10,126 bases of DNA, taken from the NCBI GenBank assembly GCA_036402075.1, contig DASWTP010000051.1, forward strand, positions 1 through 10,126, given 5' to 3'. A program made the translations under genes and the position numbers. A model generated the notes under the pieces. It had not been told where the DNA came from. It saw only the letters and a program-made list of their open reading frames with translations, and searched no databases. The stretch comes from Chryseosolibacter sp036402075 (GTDB lineage: Bacteria; Bacteroidota; Bacteroidia; Cytophagales; Cyclobacteriaceae). Below are positions 1 to 6,187 of this stretch, one piece after another (within the stretch, counting starts at the first letter, position 1; every line of letters starts with the position of its first letter).

Positions 1-156
1 GAAAGCAAGCACGAGGGCAACCAGAAGGCTAAGTGCAATGATATACCAATAGCGCACCGCAGTAAATAAGACACGCTTATAGTCAATGTTCAATCCTTCG
101 TTTGGTTGTGGCTCCTGGAAAAAGTCCGGAGGATATTGCGTTCCGTTTACTTTCAC
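1..156 (-). CDS. Wzc/Wzz-type polysaccharide chain-length protein, N-terminal fragment
   Basis: The first 52 codons of a gene that leaves the window at base 1. It reads from a GTG at 156-154 whose last two bases overlap the wza stop (GTGA), so the two genes are translationally coupled. Residues 1-25 are polar and proline-rich (PPDF, EPQPN). A short basic stretch (DYKRV) follows, and then a hydrophobic membrane segment at about residues 36-52 (WYIIALSLLVALVLAF). A cytoplasmic N-terminal tail followed at once by a transmembrane helix is the normal start of Wzz-domain inner-membrane proteins, which set chain length and, in Wzc, carry a C-terminal tyrosine kinase. The position directly after wza fits this. 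The periplasmic and kinase parts lie outside the window, so I cannot say whether the kinase is present. Confidence 0.8.
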   Translation of the reverse strand, partial: MKVNGTQYPPDFFQEPQPNEGLNIDYKRVLFTAVRYWYIIALSLLVALVLAF

Positions 157-941
157 TTGGTAAGGTTAAAGGCTAGTAATAGTAATGATAAAGTAGAAAC
201 TACAAGGCCGAGGTTTTGTCCGAAGTATTTCCTGAAGGGCCGTTGTCTGAGTGCTGGTACAATTAGCACATCGTTTTGATAGACGTAATAATACGGGGAA
301 CTGATAAAGTTCTCGTCTAGTAAATTGATGTATTGAACTTCGGTCTTCCCATGGATCTGGCGCACAAGTTTGATGTTCGAGCGGTCTGCCAACTCTCCCA
401 ATCCACCCGCCTGGCCAATTGCCTCAAGCATTGTTACCCGGTTATTATTTAGAACGATCGTTCCTTCGCGTGCGGCTTCGCCTAAAATTGTAAAACGGAA
501 ATTCAGGAGTCTTACCTTCACGACTGGAGACTCTAAGTACTGGTCTGCTGCCTTCTGCAATGAATCCTGTACTTGAAAAACCGTAAGGCCGGCAACTTTC
601 ACTTTACCGATTACCGGAAAGGGGACAAAACCCTGCTCGTCCACAAGTTCACCAATCAGCAACGCATTGCCTGGTTGTAAGTTGACATTCGACTGCATCG
701 TTGCCGGGACCGACAAGAAATCATACTTATCGGGTGTTAAGCTTTCAAAACGGACGGATAAAATATCGTTTGGCTGAATCTTGTAGTCGAATGTTTCGGG
801 AGCATACGTCCGTAGAACGGTATCCGGTGGCAAACTGCCGCGCCTGGCATTGACGTCATTCTTCTGAAGAAGGTTGACTTTCTTATTTGAAACGCACGAG
901 GCGAATACAATTGCGAGGCTTAAAATTGAAAGTAAGCGCAT
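153..941 (-). CDS. wza: Wza-type polysaccharide export lipoprotein
   Basis: Predicted outer-membrane channel subunit that exports exopolysaccharide or capsule, 262 residues. I chose the ATG at 941 rather than in-frame starts further upstream (977 and 1004) because it gives a compact lipoprotein signal peptide: MRLL, a hydrophobic core, then the lipobox FASC with the lipidated cysteine at residue 16. A good -7 box also lies just upstream and would exclude the earlier starts. The polysaccharide-export domain begins near residue 53 (YKIQPNDILSV). An SLBB-type domain follows at roughly 150-200 (FTILGEAAREG, AIGQAGGLGELADRSNIKLVR). The C-terminus ends in a hydrophobic helix (LGLVVSTLSLLLLAF), matching the Wza design with a C-terminal amphipathic or membrane helix. 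It overlaps the following wzc-like gene by three bases. It is short compared with E. coli Wza (about 380 residues), as is usual in Bacteroidota. Confidence 0.93.
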   Translation of the reverse strand: MRLLSILSLAIVFASCVSNKKVNLLQKNDVNARRGSLPPDTVLRTYAPETFDYKIQPNDILSVRFESLTPDKYDFLSVPATMQSNVNLQPGNALLIGELVDEQGFVPFPVIGKVKVAGLTVFQVQDSLQKAADQYLESPVVKVRLLNFRFTILGEAAREGTIVLNNNRVTMLEAIGQAGGLGELADRSNIKLVRQIHGKTEVQYINLLDENFISSPYYYVYQNDVLIVPALRQRPFRKYFGQNLGLVVSTLSLLLLAFNLTK

Positions 942-965
942 TAATTTTATTACCTGGGTAAGCGT

Positions 966-976
966 CAAATATAACA
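966..976 (-). promoter_or_regulatory. Candidate Bacteroidota -7 promoter element before wza
   Basis: On the minus strand this reads TGTTATATTTG, containing TATATTTG, a full match to the Bacteroidota -7 consensus TAnnTTTG. It lies 24 bases before the chosen wza ATG, leaving a leader of about 20 nt. I see no clear -33 TTG at the expected spacing, so promoter activity is not certain. The same 11 bases occur before fcl. Confidence 0.45.
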
Positions 977-1044
977 TTTTAAAGCTCCGCCTCCTCAGTC
1001 CCATTGGCAGGATGAGCAGGCGGTGAAAATGGCAAAATGAAACC

Positions 1045-1590
1045 TCAGTCCTTACGCCAGAGGCATAAGGCTTTTTCAGGATTCAAACCTTTTTTATTTT
1101 TTTCGAACTCTTCGTTCGTTAGAACTAGCAGTCGGATCTTTCGACTGATCAGCTTTTCTGCTTTAATCACCAAGTTATTGGTGTACTTCAAATCAATGTT
1201 TCCAACGAGCACGAGATCAATAATTCCGCTATCTTTTCCGTTCGCGTAGTCGCCCGTGATTAAAGCAAGCTCAAGCTCGCCAACCCGTGGAAGGATCTGA
1301 TTGATCACGTTATCAATAATCTTATCGATGCCTAAATACTTGTGGATGAGTTTCTGTAACTCTGGATAGAGCGGGTGACTGGTGTTCGCGCTGTACTCAA
1401 TAATGTTACCCTTTCCATTGGAGACAAGATAACCGGCTTTGGAAAGATTAGTAAGTTCGTGGCGTATCGAATTGGTAGACTCACCAAACTCATCCGCCAG
1501 CCCACGGAGATGGGCTTTGGAATGGCTGTTGAGAAAGAACTTCAACAGCATCTTCAGGCGGGTGCGAGAGGTTATCAGGTGTTCGAGCAC
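1045..1590 (-). CDS. Winged-helix regulator with degenerate nucleotidyltransferase-like C-terminal domain
   Basis: Predicted DNA-binding regulator, 181 residues from the GTG at 1590. An in-frame TTG at 1605 is possible but falls inside the likely promoter. Residues about 5-65 form an ArsR/MarR-like winged helix: LITSRTRLKMLLKFFLNS, then the helix-turn-helix LRGLADEFGESTNSIRHEL, then the wing (GYLVSNGKGNIIEYSAN). Residues about 85-160 contain GDYANGKDSGIIDLVLVG, which resembles the minimal nucleotidyltransferase motif GSxARGxxxxxSDIDLLV. The GS serine is Asp and the first Asp of the DxD pair is Ile, so catalysis is doubtful and a ligand-sensing role is more likely. It sits 103 bases upstream of wza, which suggests local control of export genes. 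A perfect inverted repeat just upstream of its start may be its own operator. The fold assignment rests on motif memory; the target genes are inference. Confidence 0.75.
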   Translation of the reverse strand: MLEHLITSRTRLKMLLKFFLNSHSKAHLRGLADEFGESTNSIRHELTNLSKAGYLVSNGKGNIIEYSANTSHPLYPELQKLIHKYLGIDKIIDNVINQILPRVGELELALITGDYANGKDSGIIDLVLVGNIDLKYTNNLVIKAEKLISRKIRLLVLTNEEFEKNKKGLNPEKALCLWRKD

Positions 1591-1594
1591 GGGA

Positions 1595-1602
1595 CAAAAG
1601 TA
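1595..1602 (-). promoter_or_regulatory. Candidate -7 promoter element before the winged-helix regulator
   Basis: The minus strand reads TACTTTTG, a full match to TAnnTTTG. It is four bases from the GTG at 1590, so a transcript starting at the usual distance would be nearly leaderless. No clear -33 TTG is present; instead an A-rich inverted repeat (1610-1626) occupies the region just upstream. Confidence 0.4.
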
Positions 1603-1609
1603 CAAAAAC

Positions 1610-1626
1610 GAGTAATTTTTTTACTC
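1610..1626. promoter_or_regulatory. Perfect inverted repeat, candidate operator
   Basis: GAGTAA at 1610-1615 and TTACTC at 1621-1626 are perfect inverted arms around a five-base T loop (+ strand). The site is 7 bases upstream of the candidate -7 box and about 20 bases before the regulator's start codon. A dimeric winged-helix protein binding here would block its own promoter. The alternative is a weak hairpin with no role. Function is inferred only from position and symmetry. Confidence 0.4.
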
Positions 1627-1685
1627 ATTAGTGTACCGTTTTTCTCAAATTTAAAGCTTTTTAAGCAGAAAAGCAGGTATTTGAA

Positions 1686-1869
1686 CCCGAATACGGGAAC
1701 GGGGAATTGGCGCCCAGGGCGAAGAACGGAACTAGGGGCCGGGGGGCCAGGGTGCCGGGAGGCGGGGTCACCCAGGAATGCCAGGTGCCGGGAGGCCAGG
1801 GTGACAGGAGGCCAGGAGCCGGGTAGCCGGGAATGGCGGGGTGGCGTTAGCCAGGGTACCGGGACGGTT
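1686..1869. repeat. G-rich degenerate AGG-unit repeat tract
   Basis: The spacer between the upxY-like gene and the winged-helix regulator (1591-1874) holds no gene I can support. From about 1686 the + strand is a strongly G-rich series of irregular short units beginning AGG and often ending CC, such as AGGTGCCGGG, AGGCC, AGGGTGAC, AGGAGGCC and AGGAGCCGGG. TGCCGGGAGGC occurs exactly at 1753-1763 and 1786-1796, and its first ten bases recur at 9360-9369. G runs at 1735-1738, 1741-1746, 1750-1752, 1757-1759 and 1764-1767 meet the G-quadruplex pattern on the + strand, which is the template strand for the surrounding genes. Composition differs sharply from the neighbouring coding DNA. Confidence 0.8.
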
Positions 1870-1874
1870 TGATG

Positions 1875-2378
1875 CTATATTTTCTTTAGGAGGAAGCCAG
1901 GAATTTTTACGCGGATGATCTGGTCGATACTTTCCAGGCCGACATTGAAAGTTTCTTCATCGGCAGTCCCCAAGACAATTCCTTCCTGACCCTTTAGAGG
2001 ACCGTCTAAGATTCTGGCTTTTGAGCCTGCGTTTAGAAATTGTCTATCGAATGGCAGCGCTTCCAAGGTGAGACCAGTAGATAAAAATCGCTTGATCGTT
2101 GCCAGCTCGTCATCGCGCAGCACGGCAGGCTTACCGTTGTGCTTGATGTTCCAGGCTAACCCCGGGATCTGTAATATTTCGGGAATCCTGTGCTCAAAAT
2201 CGAAAGCGAAGATGTAAGAATTGAACAGTGGCACTTCTACCTTTTTTTTTCGGTCGGTCCACTGCCTGACAACCGTTTGCATTGGCAAAAACGCTTCAAA
2301 TCCGCGCTTGTCCAGCAGGTCCTTAACTTTTTTCTCTTGTCGGCTTTTGGTGTAAAAAACGAACCAGTGTTTTTGCAT
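1875..2378 (-). CDS. UpxY/RfaH-type NusG-like transcription antiterminator
   Basis: A NusG paralogue of 167 residues that probably lets RNA polymerase read through long polysaccharide operons. The N-terminal NGN domain runs from about residue 4 (HWFVFYTKSRQEKKVKDLL) through EAFLPM and VPLFNSYIFAFDF (about 49-61), the usual core signature of this family. The C-terminal KOW domain is at about 112-150 with GPLKGQEGIV at 126-135. Housekeeping NusG is longer and not normally sited in such loci; UpxY-type proteins are about this size and are encoded in capsule loci. The ATG at 2378 is 13 bases after the stop of the upstream secreted-protein gene, so the two are probably co-transcribed. Unusually, it lies in the middle of the locus rather than at its head, so it may act on the genes downstream, across the repeat-filled spacer, or in trans. 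Confidence 0.88.
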   Translation of the reverse strand: MQKHWFVFYTKSRQEKKVKDLLDKRGFEAFLPMQTVVRQWTDRKKKVEVPLFNSYIFAFDFEHRIPEILQIPGLAWNIKHNGKPAVLRDDELATIKRFLSTGLTLEALPFDRQFLNAGSKARILDGPLKGQEGIVLGTADEETFNVGLESIDQIIRVKIPGFLLKKI

Positions 2379-2391
2379 GCCGCAAAACTGA

Positions 2392-2769
2392 TCATTTTTT
2401 TCGTTTCAGCGTAAAACTATACCATCCTTCCATCATCGGCACCTGCACATAGGTTTCATCACCCATGTATTCCCAACCCGCTTTATGCAAAAGGTTCAGG
2501 ATATAGACCGGTGACATGGAGGCCGTCACCTCGATTTTATCAATCCTGATCTTTTGTGGCTTCAAAGGGCCCTGCTGGGTATCGATGAGTCCATGGTCTA
2601 TTAAATAGACCGGTTTCAACGTGCCCTTCTCCAGGTAATACAACAGCTGCACATATTGAACCTGAGTATCGTCATTCACATTTTTGCCATCGACCTCGAT
2701 TTGAGCGTTCGCGCTCAGCACGCCTGTAAATAGCAGCGCAATAACCACAAGTAGCTTGAAACTGTCCAT
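2392..2769 (-). CDS. Small secreted protein of unknown function
   Basis: A 125-residue protein I cannot name. I chose the ATG at 2769 because it opens a classical signal peptide: MDSFK, a hydrophobic core (LLVVIALLFTGVLS), then ANA with likely cleavage before Gln23. Longer in-frame starts would bury this signal. The mature part is about 100 residues and has no lipobox cysteine, so it should be periplasmic or exported. The C-terminal half (KIRIDKIEVT, ILNLLHKAGWEYMGD, WYSFTLKRKK) recalls the strand-helix-strand pattern ending in LKR seen in DUF4177-like small proteins; this is a weak resemblance only. It lies 86 bases after gmd and 13 bases before the upxY-like gene, so it appears to belong to the same operon and may take part in polymer secretion or assembly. 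Confidence 0.7.
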   Translation of the reverse strand: MDSFKLLVVIALLFTGVLSANAQIEVDGKNVNDDTQVQYVQLLYYLEKGTLKPVYLIDHGLIDTQQGPLKPQKIRIDKIEVTASMSPVYILNLLHKAGWEYMGDETYVQVPMMEGWYSFTLKRKK

Positions 2770-2855
2770 TGGAATGTTTTTGATAAAACCTGTGATAAAG
2801 TCATGCCAACGAGCGAGAATTAGCCAGCGGTTGTTGAATACCGGCAAAAACAGCT

Positions 2856-3974
2856 TTATTCGTGATAGTTATAGACCTTAAAGCCGCCTTCTTTGAGATG
2901 CGTGTCGCGCCTCATCAGCGCTAAGTCTGCGTCAACCATTTCGGCCAACAGGGAGTGAACGTCATATTTTGGCTTCCAGCCGAGGATAGTTTTCGATTTG
3001 GTGGGGTCGCCAAGCAGCAGATCTACTTCTGTTGGGCGGAAATAACGCGGGTCGATTGCGACAACTTCATCTCCCACTTTCAATGCGCAGTCTTCAGGTG
3101 CATCTTTCAATTGTTCTACCACTGCAACTTCGTTCACACCCTGCCCTTTATAAGCGAGAATTACTCCAACATGGGCGAAAGCACGCGTCAGGAATTCGCG
3201 GACGGAAGTAGTTACTCCGGTCGCAATCACGTAATCATCGGCTTTCGGCTGCTGAAGAATGAGATGCATTGCTTCAATGTAATCTTTGGCGTGACCCCAA
3301 TCGCGTTTAGAGTCAAGATTGCCCATGTACAGTTTCTTCTGAAGGCCCAGCAAAATACGGGCAACTCCCCTTGTAATTTTTCGCGACACGAAAGTTTCAC
3401 CGCGCAAAGGCGATTCGTGATTGAATAAAATTCCGTTGCATGCATACATATCGTATGCCTCCCGATAATTTACAGTAATCCAATAGGCATAAAGCTTTGC
3501 AACAGCATAAGGAGAGCGGGGATAAAATGGTGTTGTTTCTTTTTGTGGAGTCTCCTGCACCTTTCCATACAATTCAGACGTTGACGCCTGATAAATTCGC
3601 GTTTTCTTGGATAAGCCAAGTAGTCGTACAGCCTCCAGGATGCGAAGCGTCCCAATCGCATCTGTGTTTGCCACATATTCAGGCATTTCGAAGCTTACGC
3701 GCACATGGCTCATCGCACCGAGGTTATAAATCTCCTCCGGTTGAATTTCCTGGATTAAGCGGATAAGATTCGTTGAATCCGTAAGGTCGCCATAGTACAA
3801 CTTCATTCTGGCGCCTTTGTCGTGTGGGTCCTGGTAAATGTGATCGATGCGATCAGTATTAAATGACGAAGCCCGTCTCTTAATACCGTGAACTTCATAC
3901 CCTTTGTTCAAAAGATATTCTGCCAGGTATGCCCCGTCTTGACCAGTAATTCCTGTGATGAGTGCGCGTTTCAT
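2856..3974 (-). CDS. gmd: GDP-mannose 4,6-dehydratase
   Basis: Cytoplasmic SDR enzyme that converts GDP-D-mannose to GDP-4-keto-6-deoxy-D-mannose, the first step to GDP-L-fucose. It is 372 residues, the normal length. The Rossmann NADP-binding motif GITGQDG is at residues 8-14, and RRASSFNTDRIDHIY (33-47) is a family hallmark. The catalytic set is visible as Thr132 and Glu134 in STSELYG, with Tyr156 and Lys160 in YAVAK. Substrate-binding signatures include NHESPLRGETFVSRKI and RDWGHAKDYIEAM. The NLGAMSHV segment (84-91) replaces the proteobacterial NLAAQSHV, a variant I associate with Bacteroidota. It lies 58 bases downstream of fcl, the enzyme for the next step, although gmd is transcribed second. 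Pathway order therefore does not match gene order, which is common. I am very sure of the identity. Confidence 0.97.
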   Translation of the reverse strand: MKRALITGITGQDGAYLAEYLLNKGYEVHGIKRRASSFNTDRIDHIYQDPHDKGARMKLYYGDLTDSTNLIRLIQEIQPEEIYNLGAMSHVRVSFEMPEYVANTDAIGTLRILEAVRLLGLSKKTRIYQASTSELYGKVQETPQKETTPFYPRSPYAVAKLYAYWITVNYREAYDMYACNGILFNHESPLRGETFVSRKITRGVARILLGLQKKLYMGNLDSKRDWGHAKDYIEAMHLILQQPKADDYVIATGVTTSVREFLTRAFAHVGVILAYKGQGVNEVAVVEQLKDAPEDCALKVGDEVVAIDPRYFRPTEVDLLLGDPTKSKTILGWKPKYDVHSLLAEMVDADLALMRRDTHLKEGGFKVYNYHE

Positions 3975-4032
3975 TGTGGTACGGTGATCCGTTTATCCGT
4001 TGATTAGTTGACCCCTCTTCGTTTTTGCCAGC

Positions 4033-4980
4033 TTATTTCGCTGCTGAGTAAGTATGTTCTTTTGCAAGAAAATCTTTATAGGTGAGCTGCAATCCTTCCC
4101 GCAGCGCGGTTTTATGTCTGAATCCCAGATTATGAAGTTTGGAGCTGTCCATAAGTTTGCGTGGGGTTCCGTCCGGCTTTGTTGAATCGAAGGTTATTTG
4201 ACCATTATATCCCACCGTATCGCTGATCAGTTTTGCAAGCTCAAGAATCGAAATCTCCTCGCCAGTACCTACATTAATGAATTCCGGTTCCGAATAGTTT
4301 AGCATCAAAAAAACGCAAGCATCTGCTAAATCGTCTGCAAACATAAATTCACGGAGCGGCTTTCCTGACCCCCAAATCGTCACCGAAGCAGCTCCTGACT
4401 CTTTTGCTTCGTGAAATCTTCGCAGTAAGGCCGGCAAAACATGCGAGTTTTGAGGATGATAATTATCTCCATAGCCATACATGTTCGTAGGCATCGCAGA
4501 AATAAAATCACAACCGTATTGCCTGCGGTAATATTCACACATCTTAATGCCCGAAATCTTAGCGATCGCGTACGCTTCATTCGTTGGCTCAAGGTAGCCA
4601 GACAGCAAGCTCGATTCTTTCAAAGGTTGTTCGGCCAGTTTGGGATAAATACAGGACGATCCAAGAAACATTAGTTTTTTAACCTTCGTAAGGTAGGCAC
4701 TGTGGATGATGTTGTTCTGCATCATCAAATTATCGTATAAGAACTCAGCAGGATACGTGTTATTGGCGAGGATACCTCCGACCTTAGCCGCGGCATCAAA
4801 TACGTACTCAGGCTGCTCAGTCTGAAAAAAAGCAAGGACATCCGAAGTTTTCCTGAGGTCAAGCTCACTACTGGGCACAACTAAAAGATTTTTAAAGCCT
4901 TGACGTTCGAGGCTTCTCACGATCGCGGACCCGACCATTCCACGATGGCCGGCAATGTATATTCTAGAGGAAGCATTCAT
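4033..4980 (-). CDS. fcl: GDP-L-fucose synthase (epimerase/reductase)
   Basis: Cytoplasmic SDR enzyme that epimerises and reduces the Gmd product with NADPH to give GDP-L-fucose. It is 315 residues, normal for Fcl/WcaG. The nucleotide-binding motif GHRGMVG is at residues 11-17. The region AAAKVGGILANNTYPAEF (63-80) and GSSCIYPK (107-114) are family signatures. Catalytic residues visible are Ser108, Cys110, Tyr137 and Lys141 (YAIAK) and His180 (in NSHVLPALL). The start ATG at 4980 leaves a normal N-terminus ahead of the Rossmann strand (RIYIAGH). It follows the epimerase gene by 71 bases, and that spacer holds a -7-like box, so fcl and gmd may have their own promoter within the larger unit. 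Together with gmd it indicates that the polymer contains fucose or that fucose is used in glycosylation. Confidence 0.97.
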   Translation of the reverse strand: MNASSRIYIAGHRGMVGSAIVRSLERQGFKNLLVVPSSELDLRKTSDVLAFFQTEQPEYVFDAAAKVGGILANNTYPAEFLYDNLMMQNNIIHSAYLTKVKKLMFLGSSCIYPKLAEQPLKESSLLSGYLEPTNEAYAIAKISGIKMCEYYRRQYGCDFISAMPTNMYGYGDNYHPQNSHVLPALLRRFHEAKESGAASVTIWGSGKPLREFMFADDLADACVFLMLNYSEPEFINVGTGEEISILELAKLISDTVGYNGQITFDSTKPDGTPRKLMDSSKLHNLGFRHKTALREGLQLTYKDFLAKEHTYSAAK

Positions 4981-5011
4981 TAGTCAATCCAGCGGTTAGC
5001 AATTTGGACCG

Positions 5012-5022
5012 CAAATATAACA
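5012..5022 (-). promoter_or_regulatory. Candidate Bacteroidota -7 promoter element before fcl
   Basis: The minus strand reads TGTTATATTTG, containing TATATTTG, a full TAnnTTTG match. It lies 31 bases before the fcl ATG in the 71-base gap after the epimerase gene. The same 11 bases precede wza at a similar distance from the start codon. No TTG at the ideal -33 spacing is visible; the nearest TTG upstream is only 12 bases away. Confidence 0.45.
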
Positions 5023-5051
5023 GAAAGTTAGCAATGACCTGTGCGGGCAGC

Positions 5052-6011
5052 TTATTGTGCTTGTTGATACCATCTAAATACCTTCTTCAGCCCCTCACCA
5101 AAAAGTACGGACGGCTGGTATCCTAATCCGAGTTTGATTTTTGATATATCCGCCTTTGAATGCTTAACATCTCCTGGCCGCTCCGGTCCATAAATTGCGT
5201 TAAGGTTTTTCCCGGAAACACCTCGTAATATTTCAACCATCTCATTAAGTGTGGTCTGTTCGCCACAAGCGACATTATAAACCTGATTGAGTGCATCGCT
5301 GCGGTCTGTAAACAAAGCAAGCATATTGGCCTGAACAGCATTGTCTACATAGGTAAAGTCCCGGCTATGTGTGCCATCACCATTAATGGTAGGCTGCCGG
5401 CCATCTAAAAACGCTTTGCAAAACAGTGGAATCACGGCTGCATACGGGTTATCTGGACTCTGTTTCGGTCCGAACACATTGAAATATCGCAGCCCAACGT
5501 AATCGAGCCCATAGGTTTTCTTAAACACATCAGCATACAGCTCAATCGCAAATTTCGTAATTGCGTAGGGGCTTAGCGGTCTTCCTATCCGATCCTCCTT
5601 TTTAGGAAGATCGGGACTATCACCATATGTGCTTGATGAGCAGGCGAGGATAACCCGGCTGACTTTATTCTGAACCGCAGCAAACAACACGTTAACCGTG
5701 CCATCAATATTAACTTTTGTAGAGAGCATTGGATCTTTGATCGATCGGGGGACGGAACCAAGTGCTGCCTGGTGTGAAATAACATCAATACCTTTTGTAT
5801 ACTGGAGCATGGCGTCAAAGTCGCAGATGTCGGCATTGATGAATTCGAATTTTGGATGAGATTCAAATTCCCGGATGTTGTCGTAATAACCGTTCGACAG
5901 ATTGTCAACCACTCGGACTTTTTCAACCCGGGAATCCTTTAAAAGCGTTTCTGTGAGATTGGAACCGATAAACCCAGCTCCTCCTGTGACCAAAACTCGT
6001 TTGCCTGACAT
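5052..6011 (-). CDS. WbpP-type UDP-N-acetylglucosamine 4-epimerase
   Basis: NAD-dependent SDR epimerase, 319 residues. The Rossmann motif GGAGFIG is at residues 10-16. HQAALGSVPRSIKDP (80-94), SSSTYGD (125-131) and SPYAITK with catalytic Tyr149 and Lys153 follow. LRYFNVFGPKQSPDNPYAAVIPLF and NGDGTHSRDFTYVDN lie further on. The HQAALGSVPRS and SSSTYGD signatures match WbpP and its relatives (group 3 GalE-like enzymes), which prefer the N-acetylated pair UDP-GlcNAc/UDP-GalNAc or its uronic acid forms over UDP-Glc/UDP-Gal. The expected role is to provide UDP-GalNAc or a related precursor for the polysaccharide. Sequence alone cannot settle the substrate; UDP-glucuronate epimerase or UDP-glucuronate decarboxylase-like activity is less likely. 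It lies first in the sugar-nucleotide block, after cysQ and a repeat-filled spacer. Confidence 0.88.
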   Translation of the reverse strand: MSGKRVLVTGGAGFIGSNLTETLLKDSRVEKVRVVDNLSNGYYDNIREFESHPKFEFINADICDFDAMLQYTKGIDVISHQAALGSVPRSIKDPMLSTKVNIDGTVNVLFAAVQNKVSRVILACSSSTYGDSPDLPKKEDRIGRPLSPYAITKFAIELYADVFKKTYGLDYVGLRYFNVFGPKQSPDNPYAAVIPLFCKAFLDGRQPTINGDGTHSRDFTYVDNAVQANMLALFTDRSDALNQVYNVACGEQTTLNEMVEILRGVSGKNLNAIYGPERPGDVKHSKADISKIKLGLGYQPSVLFGEGLKKVFRWYQQAQ

Positions 6012-6071
6012 TACTAAAAATTTGCGCTAAGATAATTTATTAGATCGAGATCGCTTAAGCTGGATGAGAAC

Positions 6072-6185
6072 ATTGCGGGTTGCAGGGGTTCAGGTTCCAA
6101 GGGTTCAGGATTCAGGTTTCAGGTTTCAGGCTGCAAGAGTTAGGGTTGTCGGTCGGTTCTGGGTTGGAGCGGGATTGCGGGTTGC
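6072..6185. repeat. Degenerate heptamer repeat array bracketed by 12-bp direct repeats
   Basis: The cysQ-epimerase spacer is largely an array of 7-8 bp units on the + strand, clearest at about 6084-6130: GGTTCA, GGGTTCA, GGATTCA, GGTTTCA, GGTTTCA, GGCTGCA. The units decay into GGGTTGTC- and GGGTTGG-like forms further right. ATTGCGGGTTGC occurs exactly at 6072-6083 and 6174-6185, bracketing about 90 bases; the right copy ends two bases past the cysQ stop codon. No terminator or gene is seen here. Confidence 0.8.
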
Positions 6186-6187
6186 CG

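Noticed and set aside
993..1051. Nine-base direct repeat CCTCAGTCC at 993-1001 and 1043-1051, upstream of wza.
   Set aside because: One copy overlaps the end of the regulator's coding sequence, and two copies of nine bases are too little to call an operator; it may be chance.
1686..1697. CCCG-AATA-CGGG hairpin as an intrinsic terminator after the upxY-like gene.
   Set aside because: The stem is only four base pairs and no U-run follows in the minus-strand direction.
1375..1872. A + strand open frame of 165 codons running through the regulator gene and the G-rich spacer.
   Set aside because: Its first half is antisense to a well-supported regulator, and its second half is low-complexity G-rich repeat translated into Gly/Arg/Glu-rich sequence. 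No domain or signal supports it; high GC content removes stop codons here.
1875..2378. Housekeeping NusG.
   Set aside because: Length, sequence style (VPLFNSYIF, GPLKGQEGIV) and location in a polysaccharide locus fit UpxY-type paralogues; housekeeping nusG is normally next to secE and ribosomal protein genes, none of which are seen here.
6072..6185. CRISPR array or classical transposon with target-site duplication.
   Set aside because: Units are 7-8 bp, degenerate and without spacers, and no transposase or terminal inverted repeats are present. The bracketing 12-mer itself resembles the repeat units, so it is not good proof of target duplication.
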